Positions 35,501-43,515 of a stretch of 64,000 nucleotides of DNA are shown here, piece after piece. Origin of the DNA: Clostridium sp. (lineage in GTDB: Bacteria; Bacillota; Clostridia; Lachnospirales; Lachnospiraceae); contig JAMPFU010000002.1 of assembly GCA_023664385.1 (NCBI GenBank), positions 1-64,000 on the forward strand. Direction: 5' to 3'. Within the stretch, counting starts at the first letter, position 1; each line of letters begins with the position of its first letter. The notes beneath the pieces were generated by a model. That model was not told the origin of the DNA and searched no databases. It saw only the letters and a list, made by a program, of their open reading frames with translations. A program made the translations under genes and the position numbers.

Positions 35501-36774
35501 GACGGAAGCGGCATTTTACGCCTTGTCCTGAGCCAAGCTCAATCAAGAGGGTTGAGTTTACTGAGGATATGAAGGATTACACGGTTTTAATCCCGCAGCT
35601 CTCTCCGATTCACTTTGATTTGCTGAAGCCTGCATTTAACAGCATGGGACTTAATATCGTCATGCTTCCTGACGCCACAAAGGAGGTTATCGACACAGGA
35701 CTGAAATATGTAAATAATGATGCATGTTACCCGTCCCTTATCGTTGTGGGACAGCTCATGCATGCCATAAATTCAGGACAATACGATTTGGACAAGCTCG
35801 CCGTCATTATGACGCAGACAGGCGGAGGCTGCCGTGCCACAAACTATGTAGGCTTCATAAGACGTGCCCTTGCAAAGGCAGGACACCCACAAATACCTGT
35901 TATCGCTTTATCCGTTCAGGGCATTGAAAAAAATTCGGGCTTTAAGTTTACGCCTAAGGTTGTCATCACTGCCATGCGGGCACTTATATTCGGTGATTTG
36001 TTCATGCGTGTTTTATATAAGACAAGACCTTATGAAAAGGTAAAAGGCTCTGCGAATAAGCTTCACAGAAAATGGAAAAAGGTATGCATCAAATGTCTGG
36101 AAAACAACGGACGAGGCTTTACCAAGGTTGTAAACGGCATTGTAGAGGATTTTGATAACCTCCCTCTCAATGAGGACGTTGTAAAGCCGAGGGTCGGTAT
36201 TGTAGGCGAGATACTTGTAAAGTTCCTTCCTTCCGCAAACAACCATCTTGTTGATTTGCTTGAGTCTGAGGGCGCTGAAGCTGTCATGCCTGATTTGCTT
36301 GACTTCTTCATGTACTGCTTCTACAACAACAATTATAAATATGAATTTTTAGGTAAGCCAAAGAAAACAGCCCGCAACTCAAATCTTGGAATTTGGGGGC
36401 TTGAAATGCTGAGAAAGCCTATGGTTAAGGCGCTTAAAAAGAGTAAACGGTTTGAACCGCCTGTACATATCTCCCACCTTGCGGAATATGCAAGACCGAT
36501 TGTTTCCATCGGCAATCAGACAGGCGAGGGCTGGTTTTTAACAGGCGAGATGGTTGAGCTTATCAAGAGCGGTGCCAGCAATATTGTATGCGCACAGCCA
36601 TTTGCCTGCCTGCCAAACCATATTGTCGGAAAGGGAGTTATCAAGGAGCTTCGAAAGGCTTACCCTGATGCAAACATCGTGCCAATCGACTACGACCCTG
36701 GTGCCTCCGAAGTAAACCAGGTAAACCGAATCAAGCTAATGCTTGCAACCGCAAGAAAGAACATGAACAGCTAA
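32560..36774 (+). CDS. 2-hydroxyacyl-CoA dehydratase activase-related protein
   Basis: A 1404-residue BadF/BadG/BcrA/BcrD-type protein. Two ASKHA ATPase domains follow one another ([14 protein letters not shown] near residue 4; [15 protein letters not shown] near 318), each with Cys motifs that may hold a shared Fe-S cluster (C122 in [10 protein letters not shown] and C161 in the first; ACSSGCGSF in the second). The remainder, from about 640, has DUF2229-like segments with conserved Cys ([21 protein letters not shown]). Small relatives power reduction of 2-hydroxyglutaryl-CoA dehydratase by ATP-driven electron transfer; the partner of this large form is unknown. It is the only plus-strand gene here. 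Ribosome site GGAGGG. Confidence 0.88.
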   Translation: MKRLGIDIGSTTVKVAVIDEEHTILFSEYKRHFANIKETLKELVDNASAKLGAIKVAPTITGSGGLALAEVIGIPFEQEVICVSEALTDYAPQTDVAIELGGEDAKIIYFTNGVEQRMNGVCAGGTGSFIDQMATLLQTDASGLNTYAKDYDTIYPIAARCGVFAKTDIQPLINEGATKPNLAASIFQAVVNQTISGLACGKPIKGNVAFLGGPLHFLDQLKEAFIRTLSLTDEHIIAPAHSHLFAAVGAALNAKEEVTYTLSDISEKLSEDLKIAVDVDRLAPLFKSQKDYDNFIEKQSKYKVTRGDLASYKGNCYLGVDAGSTTTKVALVAEDGSLLYDFYSSNNGSPLKTTIRALKEIYSILPEGVTIAAGCSTGYGEALIKSALMLEYGEVETIAHYTAAAFFNPDVDCILDIGGQDMKCIKIKNEVVDNVMLNEACSSGCGSFIETFAKSLNYDIKDFAKIALFAESPIDLGSRCTVFMNSKVKQAQKEGASVADISAGLAYSVIKNALLKVIKLTDPKSLGENIVVQGGTFYNDAVLRSFELISGREAIRPDIAGIMGAFGAALIARNNYEAGHETTMLNREQLEALTYETRMSRCKGCTNNCLLTINKFSGGRQFISGNRCERGLGLKKNANHVPNLFEYKFNRLFDYEPLSEGEAARGTIGVPRVLNMYENYPFWFTFLTKLGYRVLLSPKSSRDIYTLGIESIPSESECYPAKISHGHVMWLLKQGIKTIFYPCIPYEQNEAPDANNHYNCPIVTSYAENIKNNMEEISAPDITYIRPFLALDNKEALKERLHREFKKYTDVTPEEISEAVDAAYFEDAKVKHDIQQKGEETIKYLVANDKLGIVLAGRPYHLDPEINHGLPELINSFDIAVLTEDSIAHLAEVERPLIVSDQWMYHSRLYRAANYVKRSRVLELIQLNSFGCGLDAVTTDCVNDILTNSGKIYTVLKIDEVSNLGAARIRIRSLISAVNVRRKRHFTPCPEPSSIKRVEFTEDMKDYTVLIPQLSPIHFDLLKPAFNSMGLNIVMLPDATKEVIDTGLKYVNNDACYPSLIVVGQLMHAINSGQYDLDKLAVIMTQTGGGCRATNYVGFIRRALAKAGHPQIPVIALSVQGIEKNSGFKFTPKVVITAMRALIFGDLFMRVLYKTRPYEKVKGSANKLHRKWKKVCIKCLENNGRGFTKVVNGIVEDFDNLPLNEDVVKPRVGIVGEILVKFLPSANNHLVDLLESEGAEAVMPDLLDFFMYCFYNNNYKYEFLGKPKKTARNSNLGIWGLEMLRKPMVKALKKSKRFEPPVHISHLAEYARPIVSIGNQTGEGWFLTGEMVELIKSGASNIVCAQPFACLPNHIVGKGVIKELRKAYPDANIVPIDYDPGASEVNQVNRIKLMLATARKNMNS

Positions 36775-36784
36775 CAAGGAGTGC

Positions 36785-36848
36785 GCAAGCCATACGAAAA
36801 TGACTGCCGGGAGCTTGCTCACAGGCAGTCACTTTTTGTATGGCTTGC
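36785..36848 (+). terminator. Two-tier terminator hairpin after the activase
   Basis: An outer 11-bp stem (GCAAGCCATAC 36785-36795 with GTATGGCTTGC 36838-36848) encloses an inner 8-bp stem (TGACTGCC with GGCAGTCA), with a T-run (CTTTTT) between the inner and outer right arms. It begins 11 nt after the activase stop. It may serve the minus-strand toxin transcript too. Confidence 0.7.
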
Positions 36849-36875
36849 ATAATCCGACAGGATTCACCGAGTCAC

Positions 36876-36933
36876 CAGGCGAGGTGGCACTCCGAGTGGT
36901 GCTCCAAGCCGTCAGGCGAGGTGGCACTCCGAG
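36876..36933 (+). repeat. Direct repeat pair CAGGCGAGGTGGCACTCCGAG
   Basis: The 21-nt unit occurs at 36876-36896 and 36913-36933. The second copy is preceded by AAGCCGT, giving GCCGTCAGGCGAGGTG, which appears inverted at 39060-39080. The region is non-coding, between the activase and the toxin gene. Units with internal CACC...GGTG pairing could fold as small hairpins. Confidence 0.7.
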
Positions 36934-36946
36934 GGACACTATAAAT

Positions 36947-37309
36947 TTATCTGTTAATTTTCTGCATTCTTTTTATAATTGATTGCCAATACATACGGTC
37001 TTTTAAAACCCGAATTACCGTAATTGTGGAATTTTCTACAACAAAGAAAATTAGATATGTACTATAAGGCTTAAAATAAATAGTTAATCCTTCAATCACG
37101 TATCCTGTTGCTTCATAGCCTTTTGGAAAGGAATCCAGTTCCTTTATCGCCTTTTTTATCTTCTTTGAAAAATTCTCGGCATACTCACGATATTTAAACG
37201 TATCGAGAATATACCTTTTTGTTGACTTAATATCCAAGAGAGCATCTTTGGAAATAACAATTTTGTATTTTCTTGATTTGTCCAAAGAATGTTTTTCTTC
37301 TTTTAGCAT
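36947..37309 (-). CDS. RelE/ParE-family toxin
   Basis: A 120-residue protein with the RelE/ParE fold pattern: a basic N-terminus, VISKDALLDIKSTKRYILDT, a basic middle, then strands (GLTIYFKPYSTYLIFFVVENST) and IRVLKDRMYWQSII at the end. Likely ribosome-dependent RNase or gyrase poison; which one cannot be told. Its ATG shares one base with the antitoxin stop (TAATG), so translation is coupled and the antitoxin is made first. It is more A/T- and Lys-rich than its neighbours, fitting an acquired module. Confidence 0.85.
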   Translation of the reverse strand: MLKEEKHSLDKSRKYKIVISKDALLDIKSTKRYILDTFKYREYAENFSKKIKKAIKELDSFPKGYEATGYVIEGLTIYFKPYSTYLIFFVVENSTITVIRVLKDRMYWQSIIKRMQKINR

Positions 37310-37479
37310 TAAATTTTGTCAATTTCCTCCCATGCTTCATCAATCGTATAGACATCACCTTTTTTCATGCTGTCTATGCCTTTGGAAAGTTCATTGTATA
37401 ATGCGCCTATTGCTGCATTTTCAGAATATTCCGTTGTTAAAATTTCGTTGTTGCTTATTGTTTGTGCTACAGATGCCAT
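37309..37479 (-). CDS. Antitoxin of the RelE/ParE-type pair
   Basis: A 56-residue acidic protein starting MASVAQTISNNEIL and ending WEEIDKI, encoded directly before the toxin with a one-base overlap (TAATG). GGAAG lies 7 nt before the ATG at 37479. Size and order match antitoxins of RelBE/ParDE systems, but no DNA-binding motif is obvious in the short N-terminus. It is driven by the promoter at 37510-37539. Assigned as antitoxin by position and size. Confidence 0.8.
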   Translation of the reverse strand: MASVAQTISNNEILTTEYSENAAIGALYNELSKGIDSMKKGDVYTIDEAWEEIDKI

Positions 37480-37509
37480 AGCATCACTTCCTTTTCCATT
37501 TATGGTTTT

Positions 37510-37539
37510 ATTATACGATATCTAGTATTCGCTTATCAA
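37510..37539 (-). promoter_or_regulatory. Promoter of the toxin-antitoxin pair
   Basis: On the minus strand TTGATA (37534-37539) and TATAAT (37510-37515) are 18 nt apart, giving a transcript start about 25 nt before the antitoxin ATG. Between the boxes, CTAGATATCG contains a short palindrome (CGATATCTAG-like) that could be an operator for the antitoxin. Confidence 0.7.
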
Positions 37540-37612
37540 CATATTTTTATTGACTTTTCATATTCAAACATCTTTATTTTATAAATACCCCCCCTAATTA
37601 CTCATTGCGTGT

Positions 37613-37646
37613 AAACGTAAAAAGAGCCACAGCTCTTTTTACGTTT
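37613..37646 (-). terminator. Terminator overlapping the scpB stop
   Basis: AAACGTAAAAAGAGC (37613-37627) pairs with GCTCTTTTTACGTTT (37632-37646) in a perfect 15-bp stem with a 4-nt loop. The A-run before and T-run inside make it usable in either direction, and the scpB stop codon lies within the stem. It separates scpB from the toxin-antitoxin transcript. Confidence 0.8.
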
Positions 37647-38217
37647 CAACCTTTATATTTGCTTCCTCCATGGCTTCCTTGCGGAAGTCCTCTATCTTGT
37701 CAGGCGTTATTACGGGAAGCTCATCTAAGGAGGTCACCCCAAAGCTTCTCATAAAATCCTCCGTCGTTCCAAACAGGATTGGTCGTCCCACTGCATCAAA
37801 CCGTCCCACCTCACCGATAAGCTTGTATTCCACAAGCTTATTGATTGCATGCACGCAGGACACGCCTCTTATGGCTTCTATCTCCTGTCTTGTTATCGGC
37901 TGCTTGTATGCAACAATGGATAACGTCTCCATCAATGCATCGGTAAGCACATGCTTTTTCGGCATGTTCACAAGCTTTATGAGATAATCGTAATACTCCT
38001 GCTTTGTGCAAAGCTGGTATGCGTCCTCAAGCTTGATAAGCTTAATGCCCCGCTTTTCCTCCTCATACTCCGTAGCCATATGCTCAATCACAGCACTTAC
38101 TTCATTTTCCTCAGCCTCAAGCACCTTGGCAAGCTCCTTTACGGAAACTGCGTCCCCCACAGAAAAAAGAATTGCCTCAATTGCAGCCGCCATATTTTTA
38201 TTTTCCGTATTTTCCAT
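37639..38217 (-). CDS. scpB: Segregation and condensation protein ScpB
   Basis: ScpB is the winged-helix dimer that works with ScpA and SMC in chromosome condensation. The 192-residue product has two winged helices (AAAIEAILFSVGDAVSVKEL; LMETLSIVAYKQPITRQEIE) and the conserved VGRFDAVGRPILFGTTEDFM end. It lies 26 nt downstream of scpA behind GGAGG. Its stop is inside the terminator stem. Confidence 0.96.
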   Translation of the reverse strand: MENTENKNMAAAIEAILFSVGDAVSVKELAKVLEAEENEVSAVIEHMATEYEEEKRGIKLIKLEDAYQLCTKQEYYDYLIKLVNMPKKHVLTDALMETLSIVAYKQPITRQEIEAIRGVSCVHAINKLVEYKLIGEVGRFDAVGRPILFGTTEDFMRSFGVTSLDELPVITPDKIEDFRKEAMEEANIKVET

Positions 38218-38243
38218 ATATCCTCCAAAAGTAAATAAAGTCC

Positions 38244-38993
38244 TTAATCAATTTCAAGGGAATCTATAATTACATCTCCAAACATTTGATCCTGACGTAT
38301 GGCAATATGCCCCATTTTTGTAAGCTCAAGTATTGCAAGAAATGTAACGATAATGTTTATCTTAGACGCCTGTATTTCAAGCAACGTCTTAAAATTAATG
38401 CCCTTCAGTCCCCGAATGTCGCTTCTTATTTCTTCCATTTTATCCTCTATGCGGATTTCCTCTTTTTCGATTGTTCCAAACTTGCTTCTTATAGGGTCAA
38501 CTCTGTCAATGGTTCGTTTCATTACCTGCGAAAATATATCGTTAAGCTGTGCAAGGGTCACGTCTCCCACAACCTCGGAAGGGTCAACCTCCTCCTTGTA
38601 GGACAGTACCTCATCAGGAATTGTCGCCTGCTTATAATATGCCTTTTCTGCGTCAAGCTCCATATCCTTAAGCTCATAGGAAGCGTATTTGTACATCTTG
38701 TATTCAAGCAGCCTTCTTACGAGCTCCGCTCTCGGGTCCTCCTCGTCCTCCTCGTCCTCCTCATGCTTCGGGAGCAGCATTTTTGCCTTTATGCTGATAA
38801 GCGTTGCCGCCATAACAAGGAACTCGCTCATAACGTCAAGGTCGGATTCCTCCATTTTGCCTACATAGTCAAGATACTGCTCCGTAATTTCAACAATCGG
38901 TATATCAAATATATTAAATTTATTTTTCTCAATTAAATGCAGGAGAAGATCCAAGGGACCTTCAAATACATTTAACTTAACTGCTATGCTCAT
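38244..38993 (-). CDS. scpA: Segregation and condensation protein ScpA
   Basis: ScpA is the kleisin subunit of the bacterial condensin. The N-terminal FEGPLDLLLHLIEKNKFNIF and VITEQYL-type SMC-binding helices and the C-terminal winged helix (TFLAILELTKMGHIAIRQDQ) are clear. The ATG at 38993 follows GGAG at 6 nt; the upstream in-frame start at 39032 is in the intergenic region without a site. The linker has an Asp/Glu run (HEEDEEDEEDPRAE). Length 249 residues. Confidence 0.96.
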   Translation of the reverse strand: MSIAVKLNVFEGPLDLLLHLIEKNKFNIFDIPIVEITEQYLDYVGKMEESDLDVMSEFLVMAATLISIKAKMLLPKHEEDEEDEEDPRAELVRRLLEYKMYKYASYELKDMELDAEKAYYKQATIPDEVLSYKEEVDPSEVVGDVTLAQLNDIFSQVMKRTIDRVDPIRSKFGTIEKEEIRIEDKMEEIRSDIRGLKGINFKTLLEIQASKINIIVTFLAILELTKMGHIAIRQDQMFGDVIIDSLEID

Positions 38994-39059
38994 AACTATC
39001 TCCACGTTTTGCCTGACACATACGCCAGTCAATCAAAGGTACTGCTTTTCTGCTTTCGC

Positions 39060-39080
39060 AGTGCACCTCGCCTGACGGCT
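39060..39080 (-). repeat. Inverted third copy of the GCCGTCAGGCGAGGTG repeat
   Basis: On the minus strand this reads AGCCGTCAGGCGAGGTGCACT, matching 36907-36928 except for one missing G. It lies in the 210-nt gap between spoIVA and scpA, close to a 17-bp terminator. The two sites face each other across the toxin-antitoxin and scpAB genes. Confidence 0.6.
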
Positions 39081-39112
39081 CGGTCACGGGCAGTCGCCCT
39101 ATGTTCATTCAC

Positions 39113-39156
39113 AAAATAACATTGTTTGAAAATAAATTCTCAAACAATGTTATTTT
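39113..39156 (-). terminator. Long terminator hairpin after spoIVA
   Basis: A perfect 17-bp stem (39113-39129 with 39140-39156, AAAATAACATTGTTTGA pairing TCAAACAATGTTATTTT) with a 10-nt loop. On the minus strand it is followed by GTGAATG, on the plus strand by further T, so the signal is bidirectional. It lies 47 nt beyond the spoIVA stop. Confidence 0.85.
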
Positions 39157-39203
39157 TTTCATTCACGCACTGCTCTTTGCTGTCGTGTATATTATATCTT
39201 AAT

Positions 39204-40664
39204 TTAAATGATAATGCAAACCATTCCTCCGTTGGAATCATTTACAATCTTCTCCATAGTGTCCTGAAGCTTCTGCTGGCTTTCCTGATTTATTTTGTTG
39301 ATTTTGGATTTTAAGCCGTCCTCAACAAGCTGACGTACCGACTTGCCGAATATATTGACGCCCCATATATTTTCCTCAGATTTTTCGTCGCTGTTGATAA
39401 AGCTGATTAAATCCTTCGCCTGCTCCTCAGAACCTACGATAGGTGCAATTTCTGTTGTAATATTTGCCTTTATGAGATGAATGGACGGCGCTTCTGCTTT
39501 TATTTTCACTCCGTATTTGTTTCCTGAGCGTATCAGCTCCGGCGCATCAAGCCTTATGTCTGCCTCGTCAGGACTTACCGTGCCGTAGCCCGTGCTGCAG
39601 GACTGGAGATATGCCTCACTCACCTTTTCACACTGTTTTTTTGTCTTTGCAAGCTGGGTAATCTCACGTATGAAATCGTACTCGCTTCTTATTTCGCATC
39701 CAAGCGTTGCAGAAAGCATATCATAGTAATATTTATCAAACAAAACAACATTTATATTGATTGTTCCGTCTGCCATATTGATATTGCTAAGGTCAATCTT
39801 TTCAATATACTCATCCCCGTCACAGGTAATATGATAGATATCCCGCATATGATAAATGTTTTTGAAATCTGCCTTTGCCTGCTTTATCATATAATCCTTG
39901 ATTGGATTGTCGCAGTCCACAGCCTCAACCCACTTCGGTATGTTAAAGTTGATTGCCGTCACAGGAAAATCCATAAGGAGGCTTTCAAATATTTTATTGA
40001 TATCCTTACTTTTAAGCTGGTCGCAGTTTACGGGAAGCACCTCTACACCGTACTCTCCACAAAGGGACTGTGCAAGCTCCTTCGTTTCAGGCGCCTGCGG
40101 TCTTACTGAATTTAACAGCATAATAAAAGGCTTACCAATCTCCTTAAGCTCCGTTACCGTCCTTTTTTCTGCTTCTATGTACGAATCTCTCGGTATATCC
40201 GTTATGGAACCGTCGCAGCTTACCACAATGCCTACCGTTGAATGGTCAAATATTACCTTTTTTGTACCAAGCTCCGCAGCCTTTGTAAACGGAATGTCAT
40301 AATCATACCATGGCGTTTTTACGAGACGCTCATGTCCATCCTCCTCATGTCCCTCAGCTCCATTTACCATATATCCCACACAGTCAATCAGCCTGCACTT
40401 TAGCTTGATGCCGTCCCCCACCGTTATATTTACCGCTTCCTTTGGAATAAATTTCGGTTCTGTCGTCATAACCGTTTTTCCTGTTGCCGACTGTGGAAGC
40501 TCATCCTTTGCCCTCATACGGTTATTTTCATCGTCAATGGCAGGAATCACCATAAGCTCCATAAACCTTTTTATAAATGTTGATTTTCCCGTTCTTACGG
40601 GACCAACCACGCCCATGTATATTTCGCCGTCGGTTCTTGCTTCTATGTCCTTATAAATATCCAT
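39204..40664 (-). CDS. spoIVA: Stage IV sporulation protein A (SpoIVA)
   Basis: SpoIVA is the ATP-hydrolysing scaffold that polymerises on the forespore surface as the base of the spore coat. The 486 residues match the family length. Walker A GPVRTGKST is at residues 21-29, and the long MTTEPKFIPKEAV and DCVGYMVNGAEGHEEDG motifs are diagnostic. The C-terminus, LQDTMEKIVNDSNGGMVCIII, is the hydrophobic membrane-targeting end. The gene shows that this organism forms spores. It stands alone with a candidate sigma-E promoter. Confidence 0.97.
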   Translation of the reverse strand: MDIYKDIEARTDGEIYMGVVGPVRTGKSTFIKRFMELMVIPAIDDENNRMRAKDELPQSATGKTVMTTEPKFIPKEAVNITVGDGIKLKCRLIDCVGYMVNGAEGHEEDGHERLVKTPWYDYDIPFTKAAELGTKKVIFDHSTVGIVVSCDGSITDIPRDSYIEAEKRTVTELKEIGKPFIMLLNSVRPQAPETKELAQSLCGEYGVEVLPVNCDQLKSKDINKIFESLLMDFPVTAINFNIPKWVEAVDCDNPIKDYMIKQAKADFKNIYHMRDIYHITCDGDEYIEKIDLSNINMADGTININVVLFDKYYYDMLSATLGCEIRSEYDFIREITQLAKTKKQCEKVSEAYLQSCSTGYGTVSPDEADIRLDAPELIRSGNKYGVKIKAEAPSIHLIKANITTEIAPIVGSEEQAKDLISFINSDEKSEENIWGVNIFGKSVRQLVEDGLKSKINKINQESQQKLQDTMEKIVNDSNGGMVCIII

Positions 40665-40696
40665 AAAAATACCTCCAATTCCTATTACACTATTAA

Positions 40697-40726
40697 AATA
40701 TATGTAATAAAAATCAGAGGTATTAC
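40697..40726 (-). promoter_or_regulatory. Candidate sigma-E promoter of spoIVA
   Basis: On the minus strand GTAATAC (40720-40726) and CATATATT (40697-40704) are 15 nt apart, similar to mother-cell sigma-E sites (GNATATT, CATACANT), about 33 nt upstream of spoIVA. spoIVA is sigma-E dependent in Bacillus. The -35 match is weak. Confidence 0.35.
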
Positions 40727-40735
40727 TTTTAATTG

Positions 40736-41773
40736 TTAAAGGTCAAAATTTTGTTTCTGCTTTCTCGTGTACGTGTTACAGCGTATATACTGTAACACCC
40801 GCTTACAATAATCTGCATTACAGTGTATGCCGTCAGGGGAGCCCTCCTCAGGAAGATAGCCCTCCTCGTCACGGACCGCTGCGCCCACATCAAGGAAAAT
40901 CACGTCATTTCTCTCCTTGCACATATCAAGGATAAGCGCATTAAACTCCTCAACCCTGCTCTTTGTAAAAACGCCACCCTCAGCCTCCTTGGAACGGCAT
41001 ACGGGAATGACACCCTCAACATAAATTGTAGCGCTTGGATTTGCCAGCTTAATATAGTCGATAAGCGCACTAAAATCCTCTGTAAATGCATCAAGATTGT
41101 ACCAGCCAAGCTCATTAATTCCAAACATACAATAATAATTGTCGTAGCTTGTCATTGATATCGCCTGATAGCAGGTATACTGTCCGCCATACCCCGGTAT
41201 TGTGATGCAGGAATCACTGTCAAGGGAGCTTACATTTAAGCCCTTGTAGCAAAAGCCATTAATATTGCTAAGTCCGCTGTAAAGAACAAGCCCCTCTGTA
41301 CGTGAATCGCCAATCAAAACCGTCTTGTCAAAATATGACAGCGGCATCACTTGATTAACCTTCTCATATGCGGAGGCACACCAGTCATTTCCCTTAATTT
41401 CCTCCACAGGCGGCAGCGAGGTTTCAGGGATTACAAATTCCTGATTGTCACTTTCACTTTGATAAAATGTCACATCCGTAGAGGACGCATCCTGAGGAAT
41501 GTCCTCCCCCGTCTCAGATCCGGTCTCAGCATCAGAAGGCGTCTGTGTGCCATGAGAAATATTATTCATGCTTTCCGTAGTTAAGTCAGCATTGCCTCCG
41601 ATGTGTATATTGCTGCTAAATTCACTGTCACTTGGACGGTCATTAAAAACAATGATACAGATTGCCAAAACAGCGATAAGGGCAGCCGACGATACAAGCG
41701 ACACCATAGCATTAAATTTTCTCTTTTTATTCCTTAATCTATTAAATTCGTCCTTTGTAATCCTGCTGCTCAT
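40736..41773 (-). CDS. SGNH/GDSL-type hydrolase, membrane-anchored
   Basis: A 345-residue protein with an N-terminal membrane helix (about residues 22-43), a Ser/Thr/Glu/Asp-rich spacer, and an SGNH hydrolase domain from about residue 145: VLIGDSRTEG (nucleophile Ser), MFGINELGW (block III Asn) and DGIHCNADYC (Asp/His). It should act outside the cell, perhaps deacetylating peptidoglycan or glycans; no substrate is indicated. It lies 28 nt after gpsA and is followed by spoIVA. Confidence 0.88.
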   Translation of the reverse strand: MSSRITKDEFNRLRNKKRKFNAMVSLVSSAALIAVLAICIIVFNDRPSDSEFSSNIHIGGNADLTTESMNNISHGTQTPSDAETGSETGEDIPQDASSTDVTFYQSESDNQEFVIPETSLPPVEEIKGNDWCASAYEKVNQVMPLSYFDKTVLIGDSRTEGLVLYSGLSNINGFCYKGLNVSSLDSDSCITIPGYGGQYTCYQAISMTSYDNYYCMFGINELGWYNLDAFTEDFSALIDYIKLANPSATIYVEGVIPVCRSKEAEGGVFTKSRVEEFNALILDMCKERNDVIFLDVGAAVRDEEGYLPEEGSPDGIHCNADYCKRVLQYIRCNTYTRKQKQNFDL

Positions 41774-41801
41774 CTATATTCCCTTCATAACATATTTCAT
41801 T

Positions 41802-42806
41802 TTAATTCCATTCAAGCTCATGGGACTCACTTGTCCTCGTTCTTGTAAGAAGCTGTTTCATAGCTTCTGTTGTATCTAAATCCTCAAAAAGCACTCTATT
41901 TACCATTTCAATCAAAGGCATTTCAATACCATATTTTTTACTTAACTGAAAGGCTGCCTTTGCAGAATAAACGCCCTCAACAACCATCTGCACTTCCTCC
42001 ATAGCTTCCTTGTAGGACTTTCCCTGTCCCATGAGAACGCCTGCCCTTCTGTTTCTGCTATGTGTTGAAGCACAGGTTACAATCAAATCGCCGATACCCG
42101 AAAGTCCTGCAAAGGTTTCCGAACGTCCGCCCATGGCAACGCCAAGTCTTGTAATCTCTGAAATTCCTCTTGTAATGATTGCTGCCTTGGCATTGTCTCC
42201 GCAGCCAAGTCCATCTGCAACGCCTGCCGCAAGGGCAATGACATTTTTCAGTGCCCCGCCAAGCTCTATTCCGATAACGTCAGGGCTTGTGTACACCCTG
42301 AACACATCACACATAAATATATCTTGAATAAGCAGTGCCGTATCCTTGTCAGTTGCCCCTGCCACAATGGTTGTAGGAAGAAGCTTTCCAACCTCCTCCG
42401 CATGGCTTGGTCCGGAAAGAACGCCCATTTTTGCGTTTGGTATCTCACTTAAAATAACATCCGTAAGTACCATAAGTGTGTCCTCCTCAATTCCCTTTGA
42501 TACATTTACGATAACAGGCTGATCAACATATGGCGCTATCGTTTTTGCAGTATTTCTCACAAAAGGAGATGGAACAGCCATAACAATAATCCTTGCATCC
42601 TTTACAGACTCCTTGGCACTTGTAGTAAACGTAACGCTCTCATCTATTTTTATGCCGGGAAGCTTTGTCACATGCTCCCTGTGTTCCTTTAACATTTTTA
42701 TTTCCTGTTCATCAATGGACCATACGCTTACCTTATGTCCGTTATGTGCAAGTAAAACCGTAAGCGCAATTCCCCAGCTTCCTGCTCCCAAAACACTAAT
42801 ATTCAT
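41802..42806 (-). CDS. gpsA: Glycerol-3-phosphate dehydrogenase [NAD(P)+]
   Basis: GpsA reduces dihydroxyacetone phosphate to sn-glycerol-3-phosphate for phospholipid synthesis. The Rossmann motif GAGSWGIALTVLLA starts at residue 7; the GPSHAEEV and ELGGALKNVIALAAGVADGL catalytic region and the NRRAGVLMGQGK stretch are intact. Length 334 residues. It follows plsY, so substrate supply and the acyltransferase that uses it are co-transcribed, as often seen. Confidence 0.97.
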   Translation of the reverse strand: MNISVLGAGSWGIALTVLLAHNGHKVSVWSIDEQEIKMLKEHREHVTKLPGIKIDESVTFTTSAKESVKDARIIVMAVPSPFVRNTAKTIAPYVDQPVIVNVSKGIEEDTLMVLTDVILSEIPNAKMGVLSGPSHAEEVGKLLPTTIVAGATDKDTALLIQDIFMCDVFRVYTSPDVIGIELGGALKNVIALAAGVADGLGCGDNAKAAIITRGISEITRLGVAMGGRSETFAGLSGIGDLIVTCASTHSRNRRAGVLMGQGKSYKEAMEEVQMVVEGVYSAKAAFQLSKKYGIEMPLIEMVNRVLFEDLDTTEAMKQLLTRTRTSESHELEWN

Positions 42807-42843
42807 CCCATTTACCTCTAACTTTCTTTTTTATAGTTTTGTC

Positions 42844-43515
42844 CTATGCCTCTTTTTTGCTTCCAAGCTTATTTTCCTCATGATGAATAAGCCTCTTTAT
42901 GTTAGCCTTATGCCTATATATTGCCATAATTGCCATAACAATAACAACAATTACGCTTTCAACCATGCATTCCTTTGACGCTGCCACATTCAAATCAAAG
43001 GAATATTTGCCCGACACGGCAAATATCGTATACATTGTGGCAAAGGTTGTTACCATGAGAATGGAGCCAAGGGAAACATACCTTGTAATTGCCACTGCAA
43101 TGGTAAATACAACAAGACAGGTAAGTATGATGACAGGATCCAAAAATCCAAGCACCACCCCTGCCGTGGCGGCAATTCCTTTTCCACCCTTAAATTTAAG
43201 ATAAAACGGAAAATTATGTCCAAGTACAACGCCAAAGCCTGCATAGGCAATAAACATGTACGCCTCATTTGGATAGATGCCTTTCATAATAAGCCTTACA
43301 ACAACCACGGCAATAACCGCCTTTAAAACATCACCGAGAAAAACTACAAGTCCTGCTTTCTTCCCCAATACGCGAAGGGCATTCGTGGTTCCCGCATTAC
43401 CGCTTCCATGCTCACGGATATCAATTCCGTTAAGCCTTCCATATATATATGACGTCTGCAAAAGACCGCATAAGTAGCCTCCTGTAAGACAAAGTATTCT
43501 TGCAAGTATCATCAT
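42844..43515 (-). CDS. plsY: Glycerol-3-phosphate acyltransferase PlsY
   Basis: PlsY transfers acyl from acyl-phosphate to glycerol-3-phosphate at the membrane. The 223-residue, mostly hydrophobic protein has the three conserved loops: [32 protein letters not shown], and the C-terminal HKANIKRL. The start overlaps the der stop in ATGATG. The N-terminus is [10 protein letters not shown], with a choice of two adjacent ATGs. Confidence 0.96.
   Translation of the reverse strand: MMILARILCLTGGYLCGLLQTSYIYGRLNGIDIREHGSGNAGTTNALRVLGKKAGLVVFLGDVLKAVIAVVVVRLIMKGIYPNEAYMFIAYAGFGVVLGHNFPFYLKFKGGKGIAATAGVVLGFLDPVIILTCLVVFTIAVAITRYVSLGSILMVTTFATMYTIFAVSGKYSFDLNVAASKECMVESVIVVIVMAIMAIYRHKANIKRLIHHEENKLGSKKEA

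Noticed and set aside
37580-37600. Run of seven C near the toxin-antitoxin promoter as a phase-variation tract
   Set aside because: It lies upstream of the promoter and not in a coding region, and a run of seven is not long enough to argue for slipped-strand switching.
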